Of a stretch of 64,000 nucleotides of DNA, positions 51,161 through 60,858 are shown piece after piece. Numbering within the stretch: position 1 is the first letter of the stretch; each line of letters opens with the position of its first letter. Source of the stretch: Bacteroidales bacterium (GTDB taxonomy: Bacteria > Bacteroidota > Bacteroidia > Bacteroidales > Lentimicrobiaceae); the NCBI GenBank assembly GCA_016709025.1, contig JADJEQ010000006.1:186001-250000 (forward strand), read 5' to 3'. The notes beneath the pieces are model-generated. The model had not been told where the DNA came from, ran no database searches, and worked only from the letters and a program-made list of their open reading frames with translations. The position numbers and the translations under genes are program-made.

Positions 51161-52906
51161 ATCAGACTAAAAAATGCTTCAATCATTGCGCTTTTGCTTA
51201 TGGCGATACCTGCTTTTACAGAAGCCTGCACCAATTACCTTGTAACTAAAGGTGCTTCTGCCGATGGTAGTACGATGATAAGTTATGCGGCCGACTCACA
51301 CATCAGGTATGGCGAATTATACTGGCGACCGGCAGCCGACTGGCCAGCCGGTTCAATGGTTACCCTTTACGACAGGGGTACTGCAGAACCACTCGGTCAG
51401 ATTCCCCAGGTTCCCCATACTTATCAGGTGGTCGGCTTTATGAACGAACATCAGGTAGCCATAGGAGAAACGACCTTCGGAGGCCGCGAAGAACTGATGG
51501 ATACCAGCGCCGTTGCAGATTATGGCAGCCTGATGTTTCTGGCACTTCAACGTTCGAGAACAGCTAGAGAAGCAATTCAGGTGATTGCTGAAATCGTTGA
51601 AAAATATGGCTATGCAAGCAGTGGGGAATCCTTTTCAATCGGAGATCCCAATGAAGTATGGATCATGGAGATCATCGGCAAAGGGAACCGGATGGTTGCT
51701 GAGAAAAAGTCCGGAAAAATGAGCAATGCCGATAAAGGAGCCGTATGGGTTGCCATCCGTATCCCCGACGGTTATATCTCTGCCCATGCCAACCATGCAA
51801 GGATTTCAGGTTTTCCGCTCGATAACGGGAAGACTTCCATCAGTAGTAAGAACTTCAAACTGATAAATACACCAGGGATAGAAGTCATATATGCAAAAGA
51901 TGTTATTTCGTTTGCCAGAAGCAAAGGATACTTCACCAAAACCGACAGCGAATTCAGTTTCAGCGATGTATACGCACCATTAAGTTTCGATGCGGCACGT
52001 TTCTGTGAATTGCGTGTGTGGTCAGTTTTTAACCATGTAAACAGCGACATGCAGAAGTATTATGATTATGCATCCGGTGCCATCGACAAGGAAAGAATGC
52101 CGCTTTTTATTAAACCTGACCGCAAATTAACCCCACTCGACCTTATGCAGTTTAAAAGGGATTATATGCAGGGAACCGATCTTGATATGTCGAAAGATGC
52201 AGGTGCCGGCTCATTCAGCCTGCCTTACCGTTGGAGGCCTCTAACCTGGAAATACAAGGATCAGGAGTATTTCAACGAAAGGGTAACCGTAACCCAGCAG
52301 ACAGGTTTTTCATTTATCGCACAATTACGAAGCTGGCTTCCCGATCACATCGGGGGTATTTTTTGGTTCGGAGCCGATGATGCAGGTTCCACCGTATATA
52401 TGCCGTTCTATTGTGGTATTCTCAAAGTACCCAATTGCGTTGCCGAGGGAAACGGCGATATGCTCACCTATTCTGAAACGGCAGCTTTCTGGGTTTTCAA
52501 TCGTGTAGCACATTTCAAATACCTCTTTTTCGACCGGGTGATGCCTGATCTGATAAAAGTTCAATCGGAACTTGAAAACAGAATCACATCAGAAATACCG
52601 GAAATTGACCGCAAAACAATTGAGATGTGGAAAACCGATACCGTTGCAGCCAGGGAATACCTCACCATGACCTGTGCTACCAATGCAAAAAATACGATTG
52701 ATCGCTGGCGTAAACTCGGTGAATTTCTGCTGGTAAAATTTCTGGACGGGAATGTGAAAAAGGAGAAGGACGGGGAATTTCTCCGCAATCCATGGGGTTA
52801 CCCGCAATCGCCTTCTTTTCCTGGTTATACGGATGGATGGAAAGAGGACGTAATTGAACAAACCGGTGATAAGTTTAAAATGCCTGCAACCCCACAATCG
52901 CATTAA
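51161..52906 (+). CDS. C69-family dipeptidase, exported
   Basis: 581 aa from ATG 51161 (an upstream ATG at 51131 adds ten residues before the signal peptide). Signal peptide MIRLKNASIIALLLMAIPAF ends before Cys in EACTNYLV, which in this N-terminal-nucleophile family becomes the catalytic residue after processing. Other marks: GASADGSTMISY, ESFSIGDPNEVWIMEIIG. It cleaves dipeptides in the periplasm. A strong hairpin follows the stop. Confidence 0.92.
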   Translation: MRLKNASIIALLLMAIPAFTEACTNYLVTKGASADGSTMISYAADSHIRYGELYWRPAADWPAGSMVTLYDRGTAEPLGQIPQVPHTYQVVGFMNEHQVAIGETTFGGREELMDTSAVADYGSLMFLALQRSRTAREAIQVIAEIVEKYGYASSGESFSIGDPNEVWIMEIIGKGNRMVAEKKSGKMSNADKGAVWVAIRIPDGYISAHANHARISGFPLDNGKTSISSKNFKLINTPGIEVIYAKDVISFARSKGYFTKTDSEFSFSDVYAPLSFDAARFCELRVWSVFNHVNSDMQKYYDYASGAIDKERMPLFIKPDRKLTPLDLMQFKRDYMQGTDLDMSKDAGAGSFSLPYRWRPLTWKYKDQEYFNERVTVTQQTGFSFIAQLRSWLPDHIGGIFWFGADDAGSTVYMPFYCGILKVPNCVAEGNGDMLTYSETAAFWVFNRVAHFKYLFFDRVMPDLIKVQSELENRITSEIPEIDRKTIEMWKTDTVAAREYLTMTCATNAKNTIDRWRKLGEFLLVKFLDGNVKKEKDGEFLRNPWGYPQSPSFPGYTDGWKEDVIEQTGDKFKMPATPQSH

Positions 52907-52943
52907 TTCTTCAATTATTCTCAAACACAGTAAAACTCGACTT

Positions 52944-52983
52944 AAAATGTCTTGTGTGGATTTCCAGGCAAGACATTTTTCCT
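52944..52983 (+). terminator. Terminator between convergent C69 and SGNH genes
   Basis: AAAATGTCTTG (52944-52954) and CAAGACATTTT (52969-52979) are a perfect 11-bp inverted repeat, followed by T-rich sequence on the plus strand and A/T-rich on the minus strand. Confidence 0.88.
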
Positions 52984-53027
52984 TTTAAAATTTGGATTGA
53001 AAATCGGGGATAATTATATTCTCAGAC

Positions 53028-53717
53028 CTACTCTAGTGATCTCAATTGTGGCAACTGCTTGTCTAACTCCGATTTAATGCAATCACTCCAAAGTTTATAA
53101 CCTGTTGCATTCAGATGTAGGTTGTCGTTTTTAAATAATTCAACCACCGGTTTCCCGTCAATTCCGATAAACATTTGACTTGTAGATATAAAGTAAAGAT
53201 TGCGCGTTTTATTGCAATATTCATTGATCAGCCGGCTGGCTTCACTGATTCGGCCCCAATAAGTCCAACGTGCCGGGGTAGGGGTGACTTCAATCCAGAA
53301 TACCGGGGTTTTGGGATGGCTTTTCCTGATTTGTCTGATTGTCTGCTTAAAAAGACTGAGAACTTCTTCCGGAGTCCTGTCGGTGCTGTCACCGGTTATG
53401 TCATTGGCAATGAAGATAACGATGGCAGCACATTCGTGAGGACTAACAATTCTGTGTATGTAAAAAACGAAATCTGTTAGTTTTGCACCGCCGTAACCCC
53501 GGGCAATGGCCTGATAAGGAAGCATATCGGTGGCTACTGTTTCCCAGAGATTTATACTTGAACTTCCGGTAAAAAGTATGGTTTTGCTGCTCTCAGATGC
53601 CGGATGCGATTCAAGAGTGCTGACATTCCTCTCCCATTTGGCTACTTCCGGATTTTTATCCAATCCGGACAATGGATTGCACGATGCCAGCAACAGAAGA
53701 ATCATCACCGGTTTCAT
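53028..53717 (-). CDS. SGNH/GDSL-type hydrolase, lipoprotein
   Basis: 229 aa from ATG 53717 (a start at 53759 is possible but gives a longer leader). Lipobox LLASC after a short hydrophobic stretch. SGNH blocks: Ser in FTGSSSINLW, Gly in RGYGGAKL, Asn in IFIANDI, and Asp/His in FKNDNLHLNATGY. It is probably an esterase or acetyl hydrolase acting on glycans or lipids in the envelope; substrate unknown. The adjacent VOC gene lies 5-50 bp upstream on the same strand. Confidence 0.88.
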   Translation of the reverse strand: MKPVMILLLLASCNPLSGLDKNPEVAKWERNVSTLESHPASESSKTILFTGSSSINLWETVATDMLPYQAIARGYGGAKLTDFVFYIHRIVSPHECAAIVIFIANDITGDSTDRTPEEVLSLFKQTIRQIRKSHPKTPVFWIEVTPTPARWTYWGRISEASRLINEYCNKTRNLYFISTSQMFIGIDGKPVVELFKNDNLHLNATGYKLWSDCIKSELDKQLPQLRSLE

Positions 53718-53764
53718 ACCTGTGATAATAAATCCTTTTATTTGCCGGGAAATATACAATTATT

Positions 53765-54151
53765 TCATTTCCTTGAATGGATAGCCACTCTGTTTCCTTC
53801 TGTATCGAGAAACAATCCCATGAAACCAATTTCTTCAGCGATCAGTTTTTTGGGCATCAATACTTTACCACCTGCTGCTTCAACACGTGAGAGTTCTATC
53901 TCAAGGTCACCTGACCGGGGCGTGAAATATACCAGTGTTCCATCTGAAGAAGGCTTGTAAAATCCGGGATTACATACCAGGCTACCGGAGCAACCCAATC
54001 CCTTCTCATCCCATGGAAACCAGGCCATATCAAAACCATCAAGCTGATTCCGTTCAAGTTTTATATCCAGAACTGTTTCATAAAACTTCATCGCACGTTC
54101 CATTTCAATTACCGGGATTTCAAACCATCCCACCACATTGTTTGTTGCCAT
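53765..54151 (-). CDS. VOC/glyoxalase-fold protein
   Basis: 128 aa from ATG 54151 (an earlier ATG at 54208 adds 19 residues). Two beta-alpha-beta modules: WFEIPVIEMERAMKFYETVL and VYFTPRSGDLEIELSRVEAA with GLFLDTEGNRVAIHS. Known as vicinal-oxygen-chelate fold; it may be a lyase, dioxygenase or binding protein. Starts just 48 bp upstream of the SGNH gene, same strand. Confidence 0.88.
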   Translation of the reverse strand: MATNNVVGWFEIPVIEMERAMKFYETVLDIKLERNQLDGFDMAWFPWDEKGLGCSGSLVCNPGFYKPSSDGTLVYFTPRSGDLEIELSRVEAAGGKVLMPKKLIAEEIGFMGLFLDTEGNRVAIHSRK

Positions 54152-54322
54152 AAATCTTTGGTTTTGATAATTAACAATTTTAGTGTCATTTGGTTTACCG
54201 GGAAGCAATTGACCGGAAAATAGGAATGTTGGAATATTGGAAAGATGGAATGATGGAAAGATGGAGTATTGGAAAGTTGACTTAATAAAAAAAACGGTCT
54301 GGGGTAAATCTGTTTGGAGTAA

Positions 54323-54341
54323 AGACGCGATGATCGCGTCT
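54323..54341. repeat. 19-base palindrome
   Basis: AGACGCGAT, one G, ATCGCGTCT: a perfect palindrome of 9 + 1 + 9 bases, within a gene-free stretch. Confidence 0.9.
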
Positions 54342-54539
54342 CTGCTCGCTTGTAGCTAAATAGTATAATCCAATTTCACTTTAGACTTTTAACTTTGAGC
54401 TTGATAAGGGTCGAGCGTAATTTCTCAGGCTGAATATTAAGAACCAATCTTACTTTAAGCCCGCCTTCACTTCGTTGTGGCGGGTAAACTTTAGACTTTA
54501 GACTTTGAGCTTGACCCGAGTGGAACGTAATTTCCCAGG

Positions 54540-54893
54540 CTAAATATTAAAATCCAATCTTATTTTAGACTTTGAACTTTATACTTTGAGCTTATTCCCT
54601 TGGAATGATGGAATACTGGAATAATGGTCCCGATAGCAATTGAGTTGGAGTAATTGAAAATTGAATAGAGGTCCACTGATCGGGATCGGGTTCTGGATTA
54701 AAAAATCTTACATCTTACATCTTACTTCTGACCTCTGACCTCTGACCTCTGACCTCTGACTTCCGACCTCCGACTTCCGACCTCCGACTTCCAACCTCCG
54801 ACTTCTGACTTATAATTGCAGAATTCAGCTCAACTTCAGAACTTTGAGCTTTAGACTTTGAGCTTTGAGCTTTAGACTTTAGAACTTTAGACT
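54540..54893. repeat. ACTTTGAGCTTTAGACTTT array abutting the acyl-CoA synthetase stop
   Basis: Two low-complexity styles: ACTTCTGACCTCTGACC (54725-54815) and GACTTTGAGCTTTAG (54835-54900). The second runs through the TAA stop at 54894, so the gene's last four residues (KSKA) are coded by repeat units. Confidence 0.88.
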
Positions 54894-56948
54894 TTAAGCT
54901 TTAGACTTCTCTATCCTGATCCTCGCATCCACAGCCACAACACCACCTGCATTGCCCAGCAAAGGATTGATATCCATTTCCACAATTTCAGGCGCTGCTT
55001 CACACAGCGCCGATAAACGGACTATCGCATCCGCAAAAGCCGCTTCATTCACGCCTTCCTGTCCGCGAACACCCTGAATGATCTTATATGATTTGAGATT
55101 CCTGATCATTTCGCCGGCTTCCACAATTGATACCGGTGATAAAGCAGTCTGAACATCCTTCAGCACTTCAATAAAAATGCCTCCCAATCCACATAGGATC
55201 ATATGGCCGAACTTGGGTTCATATTTGGCTCCGGCAAAAATCTGGGTGCCTGATAGCATGGGCTGTATCAGAACAGCGGTGGTATCCTTAATCTGAATCA
55301 TCCGGTTAAATTCCTGAAAAACAGCATTATCGTCCAAAACATTCAACACCACACCACCTACATCTGATTTATGTACGGGGCCAACTACTTTCATTACCAC
55401 AGGAAAACCCATGTTTTTAGCTGAATGGACTGCATCAGGCGCATTGGTTACTACTGCTTCACCAGCCCTTGGAATTCCGGCTGCGTCAAGCAATTGCTGG
55501 ACCTTTTCCGGCGAGAGATAGCCGTTTCCGGATGATTCAATTACCGTTCGTATTTTGCTCAGGTCAATAGCCGGAAGTGTGGCGATTGCAGCAGGAGGGG
55601 GTGTGTTGTATACTTTTGCCAGAGCGTTGCCGAAAACCACCTCATCGGGGAAATTGATTCTGCCCAGCCCAAGGAAATATTCAATTTCCTTTTTCACATT
55701 GATCACCGAAGGAAGGATCGGAAATATAGGTTTCCGGCAGGTATTCATTTTTTCATCAAGCAGTTTATAAACATCATAAACCTCAAACAGTCCGGGACTG
55801 CCGAAGATCACCGCCATGGCATCGATGTTGTCAAATTTCGAATCACAAAAATCGATGATATCTCCCAGGTTGGCTGCTGACCCGGTGGCTAGGAAATCGA
55901 TGGGATTTGCAACCGAAGAGCCGGGGAGGAGTTTGGCCAATAATTCAGGGCTTTCAATGTGAGGTATTTCCAGACCGTTGTTCGACAGGGCATCGGTCAG
56001 CATAACAGCCGGCCCGCCGGCATGTGTGATGATAGCGATATTTTTGCCGGTCAGTTTTTTGTGCATGAAAATGGCTGCAACTGTAGCCAGTTCTTCACGA
56101 CCGTAGCATCGGACAATTCCTGCCTTTCTGAAGAGTGCGTCCACGGCAGTATCACTGCTTGCCAGTGCTCCTGTATGCGACGATGCAGCCCGGCTGCCTG
56201 CCGACGAACTGCCCGATTTGATGGCAGCTATGTGGCATCCCTTGCTGATCAGAGAAGATGCATGCTTTAATAGTAAATCCGGTTTATTCACGCTTTCAAT
56301 GTAGAGAAGCTTGACCTTTGAACTTGTTACAGGATCATAATTTTCATCCAGGTATTGTAGTACCTCTTCCACACCCATCTGTGCGCTGTTGCCAACCGAA
56401 TAGACGCTTGAAAATGAAAGACCGTTTGGGATACCTGACTCCATAATGAAAACGGCAGTAGCACCTGAACCGGAAATGAAATCAACTCCTCTGGGATCAA
56501 GCCGGGGTATCGGGGTTGTAAACACAGAAGTGTGGTGTGTATTCATAACACCTATACAGTTTGGCCCGATCAGGCAGCCATTCACACTGTTTATGGTATC
56601 AACGATCTGCTGTTCAAGCAGGGCGCCGGCTTCGCTTTCTTCATGAAACCCGGCTGAGAGAATGATAAAAGCCCGGGTGTTTTTGTTTTTAGCAAGCAAC
56701 TCCACTGTTTCCGGGCAATACTTTGCTGCAATGGCCAGAATGGCAAGGTCACATTCCGGCAGATCATTCGGGTTCTGGTAGCACTTAATTCCCTGGATTT
56801 CGGTTTCTTTCGGATTGGTCACAAAGAGATTTCCGCTGAATCCATGATCCAACAGGTTCTTCAGGACTTTTCCCCCGGGTTTGGTAACATCGTTTGAACC
56901 TCCGATTACAACAATGCTTTTCGGATGGATTAATTGCTGATTTATCAT
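54894..56948 (-). CDS. ADP-forming acyl-CoA synthetase, fused alpha and beta
   Basis: 684 aa: CoA-binding Rossmann domain (VVIGGSNDVTKPGGKVLKNL), two succinyl-CoA-ligase-like domains with the phospho-His258 (AASSHTGALASS), then an ATP-grasp domain (FPVVMKVVGPVHKSDVGGV, INPLLGN). It converts acyl-CoA (acetyl or branched-chain) + ADP + Pi to acid + CoA + ATP in fermentation of sugars or amino acids. It suits the ferredoxin oxidoreductase at 40-43 kb. A -7-like box (TACCTTCG) is at 57005-57012. Its C-terminal residues come from the repeat array. Confidence 0.94.
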   Translation of the reverse strand: MINQQLIHPKSIVVIGGSNDVTKPGGKVLKNLLDHGFSGNLFVTNPKETEIQGIKCYQNPNDLPECDLAILAIAAKYCPETVELLAKNKNTRAFIILSAGFHEESEAGALLEQQIVDTINSVNGCLIGPNCIGVMNTHHTSVFTTPIPRLDPRGVDFISGSGATAVFIMESGIPNGLSFSSVYSVGNSAQMGVEEVLQYLDENYDPVTSSKVKLLYIESVNKPDLLLKHASSLISKGCHIAAIKSGSSSAGSRAASSHTGALASSDTAVDALFRKAGIVRCYGREELATVAAIFMHKKLTGKNIAIITHAGGPAVMLTDALSNNGLEIPHIESPELLAKLLPGSSVANPIDFLATGSAANLGDIIDFCDSKFDNIDAMAVIFGSPGLFEVYDVYKLLDEKMNTCRKPIFPILPSVINVKKEIEYFLGLGRINFPDEVVFGNALAKVYNTPPPAAIATLPAIDLSKIRTVIESSGNGYLSPEKVQQLLDAAGIPRAGEAVVTNAPDAVHSAKNMGFPVVMKVVGPVHKSDVGGVVLNVLDDNAVFQEFNRMIQIKDTTAVLIQPMLSGTQIFAGAKYEPKFGHMILCGLGGIFIEVLKDVQTALSPVSIVEAGEMIRNLKSYKIIQGVRGQEGVNEAAFADAIVRLSALCEAAPEIVEMDINPLLGNAGGVVAVDARIRIEKSKA

Positions 56949-57122
56949 GATAATGAATGATTTATGAAATTAATTGCAGGTAATTCCCGGCGGTTTTCAG
57001 GCTGCGAAGGTATGAAAAGGAAAAGTTTCTGAGAATTCTTTAATAAAAAAGTACACTCCCGCACATCAGTTTGATGAAACCCATGAAATGTCAGATTTTC
57101 AGCCTTTAAAAAATAAAATTGA

Positions 57123-57884
57123 TTACATGAAAAATGGTGTGAAAACCGGTGTCTCTTTTTTATATTCTTCCCAGTCTGCCCGGCCCTCATACTTCTTTTC
57201 CAGCACAGGGACACCTGAAACGTAGCGTAGCAAGATTGTGATAGCTATGGGACTGATGATGGTATAAATTCCATCCACGACAGGCACGGCCATGAGCCAG
57301 ACACCCCACCAGAGCAAAGCTTCACCAAAATAGTTGGGATGGCGTGTATATTTCCACAGTCCTGTGGTGATGAGTTGACCGGAATTTGAAGGATCTTTCT
57401 TAAAAGCAACCATTTGATGGTCGCCGATGGTTTCAAAAAGAAAACCTGTTATGAAGATCAGAAATCCGGCTATATCAAGCATTCCGGAATCTACAGAGGC
57501 ACCATTATTAATATGTAACACCGGCCAGGCCATCACCAGCATAAAAAAGCCCTGTAGCATAAATATCTGAAGGAAGCTGCGAAGAATGAAAAATTTCCAT
57601 GTATGGCGCCGGTTGGCATAACGAAAATCCTCACCCCGACCGCGGTTACGTAAGTAAATATGAATGGTGAGCCGCAATCCCCAGATCACAACCAAAGCGC
57701 TGACCAGTAGCTTTTTAAAGTCAGTTGAATCAGTTTGCCACAAACTGTATGCAGTGAGGACAATAAGCCCCGGCCCCCGGAAAATATCCACAATCGAATT
57801 GTCTTTCACCACGAGGGCAATGATAAAGACAACCGTCATAAAAGCCAGGATAACAAGGGCGGCTTCGGAAATATATCCAAACAT
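57123..57884 (-). CDS. DUF1295 membrane protein (steroid 5-alpha-reductase-like)
   Basis: 253 aa with about six membrane helices and the C-terminal signature GLWKYTRHPNYFGEALLWWG ... YVSGVPVLEKKYEGR, as in isoprenylcysteine methyltransferase/steroid reductase-like families. Probably an NAD(P)H- or SAM-dependent lipid enzyme; substrate unknown. Alone on the minus strand, following a terminator. Confidence 0.88.
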   Translation of the reverse strand: MFGYISEAALVILAFMTVVFIIALVVKDNSIVDIFRGPGLIVLTAYSLWQTDSTDFKKLLVSALVVIWGLRLTIHIYLRNRGRGEDFRYANRRHTWKFFILRSFLQIFMLQGFFMLVMAWPVLHINNGASVDSGMLDIAGFLIFITGFLFETIGDHQMVAFKKDPSNSGQLITTGLWKYTRHPNYFGEALLWWGVWLMAVPVVDGIYTIISPIAITILLRYVSGVPVLEKKYEGRADWEEYKKETPVFTPFFM

Positions 57885-57932
57885 AGGTACTGGATTTAAT
57901 CAAATTGCACGAAAGAATTTCGTTCAGAGTCC

Positions 57933-57967
57933 AAAAAAAAACCGGAAAAGCAATTGCAATTCCGGTT
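57933..57967 (-). terminator. Terminator of the DegV-DAK2 gene
   Basis: AACCGGAA and TTCCGGTT pair around AAGCAATTGCAA (57940-57967); on the minus strand a run of T follows (57933-57940). About 20 bp after the stop. Confidence 0.9.
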
Positions 57968-57986
57968 CAGAATTTTTATTGAAGAA

Positions 57987-59798
57987 CTAATCTTCAAACA
58001 TGATAGACAAAGCAACTACACCGGGTCCAACATTTACACCAAGTACCGGAGAAGCATCGTTCACAAATTCGGGATCAAGGCCGCTGATTTCCTTCATTTT
58101 TTCTGCAAACCAGTTGGCTGTGCTGATGTTCCGCGCATGCGATATGGAATATCCCCATATCTTACGATCAGCAGACATGCTTTTTACTTTTGAAAGAATC
58201 AGCTCCATGCTTCCCTTTTCAGTGAATGGTTTCCCGAAAGCCTCAGTCCGGCCTTCATCATTCACTGTAACAATTGGTTTCAGGTTAAGCAATGAGCCAA
58301 TCAGACCCTTGGTATAACTAACCCTTCCGCTTTTTACCATATACTTAATGGTTTTGGAAGAGACGAGCATTTTGGTATTCTTTGACCAGGTATCAAGATT
58401 ATTTACTACATCCTCATGTGTTGCCCCGTTTTCTATTGCTTTGGCTGCGCGAAGCACCACCAGTCCCAGTCCGCTGGATAAACGCTTTGAATTAAGTACA
58501 TTGATTTTTTTGCCACTGTGTTCAGCAACAGCATGTGATGCTTTGGAACTATTACTCCAGGTTCCGCTCAGGGCAGCACTGATATGAATTCCGATAACAG
58601 AATCATAATGACTGGCTAAATAGGAATACCGGTTAAAAAAGTCTTTGTATGCAGGCTGGGCAGTCGAAGGATAGCTCGTAGCCTTATCAATCATCGAATA
58701 AAACTGGGCAGGGAGAATGGTAAGCCTGTCGAGGAAATATGTTTCTCCGAAATGAACGCTTAATGGTACAACATGCAACTGATATTTTTCTATCAGTTCC
58801 TGCGGAATATCGCAGGTAGAATCTGTTAACAAAGCAATCGGATATTTGGCATTTGTAACGATTTCATGCTGCATCACCATATCGTCCACTTTCTGATAAG
58901 TGATGTTGCCATACTTCGATAAAACCTTCATTGCTTTTGCAGGATGATCGGTGTGGATATGGACACGCATTTTCTTTGCCGATCCGGCAACCACCATCGA
59001 ATCGCCCATATGGGCAATGCCTTTGCGAACCTGGGTTAAATCAGTTTTCTTCTTCTCGTCCAGCATCAACATGGCTTCGGTACAATATCTGAACGTTATT
59101 TCATCATGTGAAACTATTTCAGAATCGGCAATGACAACCGTTTCACGACCTGAAAGCAACTTTCGCAGTTCACCGGCCTTAACAAATTCAACCATGCCCT
59201 GCAGAAAAACCACAAAGCCTTTGGCACCGGCATCCACCACATTTGATTTGGCAAGCACGGCAAGCTGACCGGTAGTGGCCTGAAGCGATTCAAGTGCCTT
59301 CTGATAGGCCTGCGCAAGCAATTCAATAAAATCCTGAATTGTATCCTTTAGAATATAAATAAACTCTGCCCATTCCCTGATCACAGTGATCATGGTTCCT
59401 TCAACCGGGTTGGCTATGGCTTCATAAGCGTAAGTAACTGCCTTCTTGATAATTTCAGCAAAGGTGTCAACACTCACAGTTTCATATTTTTGAATTTCAT
59501 TGCTGAAACCATAAATAAACTGTGCGAAAATGATGCCTGAATTACCTCTTGCACCCGTAAGTGCTGCATCGGCAAGCGCTGCAGCAGTTAATTTGAGATC
59601 TGAAGTCGGAATAGGGCTTTCAACAATCGACCGCATGGTCGAAGCAAGGTTGGTCCCGGTATCTGCATCAGCGACCGGAAAAACATTGATTTTGTTGATT
59701 AACACCTGGTTCTCGAAAATTTTTTGTGCTCCTGCCAGAAAACTGTAGTATAAAGTTTTTCCGTCGAGTTCTGTAACTGATTTTGAAGGAGTGCTCAA
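57987..59798 (-). CDS. DAK2-DegV fusion protein (FakA-like plus FakB-like)
   Basis: 603 aa. Residues 1-200: DhaL/DAK2-type kinase domain with Asp44 and Asp46 in NVFPVADADTGTN for Mg-ATP and TGARGNSGIIFAQF. About 220-310: the central FakA-type domain (YCTEAMLMLDEKK). From about 319: DegV/FakB domain with LTDSTCDIP (Asp326) and HISAALSGTWSNS for fatty-acid binding. In Firmicutes FakA kinase and FakB carrier are separate and phosphorylate exogenous fatty acids; here they are one chain. This suggests fatty-acid uptake, though the C-terminal part also resembles plain DegV proteins. Confidence 0.9.
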   Translation of the reverse strand: MSTPSKSVTELDGKTLYYSFLAGAQKIFENQVLINKINVFPVADADTGTNLASTMRSIVESPIPTSDLKLTAAALADAALTGARGNSGIIFAQFIYGFSNEIQKYETVSVDTFAEIIKKAVTYAYEAIANPVEGTMITVIREWAEFIYILKDTIQDFIELLAQAYQKALESLQATTGQLAVLAKSNVVDAGAKGFVVFLQGMVEFVKAGELRKLLSGRETVVIADSEIVSHDEITFRYCTEAMLMLDEKKKTDLTQVRKGIAHMGDSMVVAGSAKKMRVHIHTDHPAKAMKVLSKYGNITYQKVDDMVMQHEIVTNAKYPIALLTDSTCDIPQELIEKYQLHVVPLSVHFGETYFLDRLTILPAQFYSMIDKATSYPSTAQPAYKDFFNRYSYLASHYDSVIGIHISAALSGTWSNSSKASHAVAEHSGKKINVLNSKRLSSGLGLVVLRAAKAIENGATHEDVVNNLDTWSKNTKMLVSSKTIKYMVKSGRVSYTKGLIGSLLNLKPIVTVNDEGRTEAFGKPFTEKGSMELILSKVKSMSADRKIWGYSISHARNISTANWFAEKMKEISGLDPEFVNDASPVLGVNVGPGVVALSIMFED

Positions 59799-60085
59799 AG
59801 TCTGGTTTTTGATTAAACAAATTAAAGCTAATTAACAAGCTATTTGCCAAAATGTTAGCGACCAAAATAAAAAAGTGACATATTGCGTCAGGGAATCAAT
59901 TGGATACCGGTTACATCACGATCCGGGCCAAAGTGAGTTTATCAGGATGCAAATGTAATTCATAAAAAAATTAAAGAAGTACTGTGTTAAAATGAGGATT
60001 GAAATTTTAATCCTGTTTTAATACATTACTTTAAATAAGCTTCACAATATCAATTATATATATGTATTTACCTGTTGATATCTTT

Positions 60086-60592
60086 TTATTTTACCCGTTT
60101 AAAATTTTTCAGATTACCTTCCCTGATAATCTGATTAAGTTCAGATTCAATGTCTTTGAAATCACTTTTCCTTCCGCAGAGATACATTTCTGTCAACGGA
60201 TCACTCTCAAGAATCATTTTCATCAATTCATTTGAATCCGGTGTGTGATTGAGCCGGTTGTATTCATAATAAGTCCATTTTAAAAATGCACAACCCTCTC
60301 CGATACCGCGCTGGTCAAGTAAATAACCGTCTTCCAGCTTCACGGGTAAGGTGGGTTCACCATTGATAAAAACATCAGATGGTGCGGGGTATGATACAAT
60401 AGACTTTTTGTCTGCCGACAGATTCACGGGTACATGAAGGTAATAATTCTCTTTGGTCTTATAAATAACAACCTTTGGCCCTGTTACTTTATTGCCGTTG
60501 GATGATTCATTTAAATGTGATTTAGGTTTACAACCGAAAAACAATAGTACCGGAGCAATTGTTAACAATAGAAAATAAGTTGTTCTTCTCAT
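60086..60592 (-). CDS. Hypothetical lipoprotein
   Basis: 168 aa from ATG 60592 (an upstream in-frame ATG at 60628 is less likely because MRRTTYFLLLTIAPVLLFF is a clean signal). Lipobox FFGC, so attached to a membrane. The body is mixed, with YYLHVPVNLSADKKSIVSYP and EMYLCGRKSDFKDIESEL, no known domain. Unknown function. Confidence 0.65.
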   Translation of the reverse strand: MRRTTYFLLLTIAPVLLFFGCKPKSHLNESSNGNKVTGPKVVIYKTKENYYLHVPVNLSADKKSIVSYPAPSDVFINGEPTLPVKLEDGYLLDQRGIGEGCAFLKWTYYEYNRLNHTPDSNELMKMILESDPLTEMYLCGRKSDFKDIESELNQIIREGNLKNFKRVK

Positions 60593-60796
60593 AATTTTTG
60601 TGTGATTTAAATAAGCAATGCAATTCAATTTCCTTTGTGATTTTTATTCTGCAATGCAAATATCGGCTTTTTTTCACCCATTTCTTTCAACACTACACGA
60701 GGAAAAAAGTAAAAAAGTGGAAAATGTATTTATTTGGTACAATAGTTGGGAAGATAAAAAATACCCCAAAATATTAGAGATGGTAAAATTTTTATT

Positions 60797-60804
60797 TAAT
60801 TTTG
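60797..60804 (+). promoter_or_regulatory. -7 box of the DUF1573 gene
   Basis: TAATTTTG matches TAnnTTTG; TTAG lies 19 bases upstream as a three-of-four -33 match. The start is 55 bases downstream of the box. Confidence 0.5.
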
Positions 60805-60858
60805 TGCTGTCACTAAGGATAACTAACGCTTTTTGAAAATAATAAAACCAAAATTGAA

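Larger units (their letters stand above)
54152..54893. other. Gene-free stretch rich in low-complexity sequence
   Basis: No gene between the VOC start and the ADP-forming synthetase stop. From left to right: GGAATATTGGAAAGATGGAATG-type words (54230-54280), the palindrome at 54323-54341, a hairpin CCCGCC (54460-54465) / GGCGGG (54479-54484), then ACTTTAGACTTTGAGC units. Confidence 0.75.
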
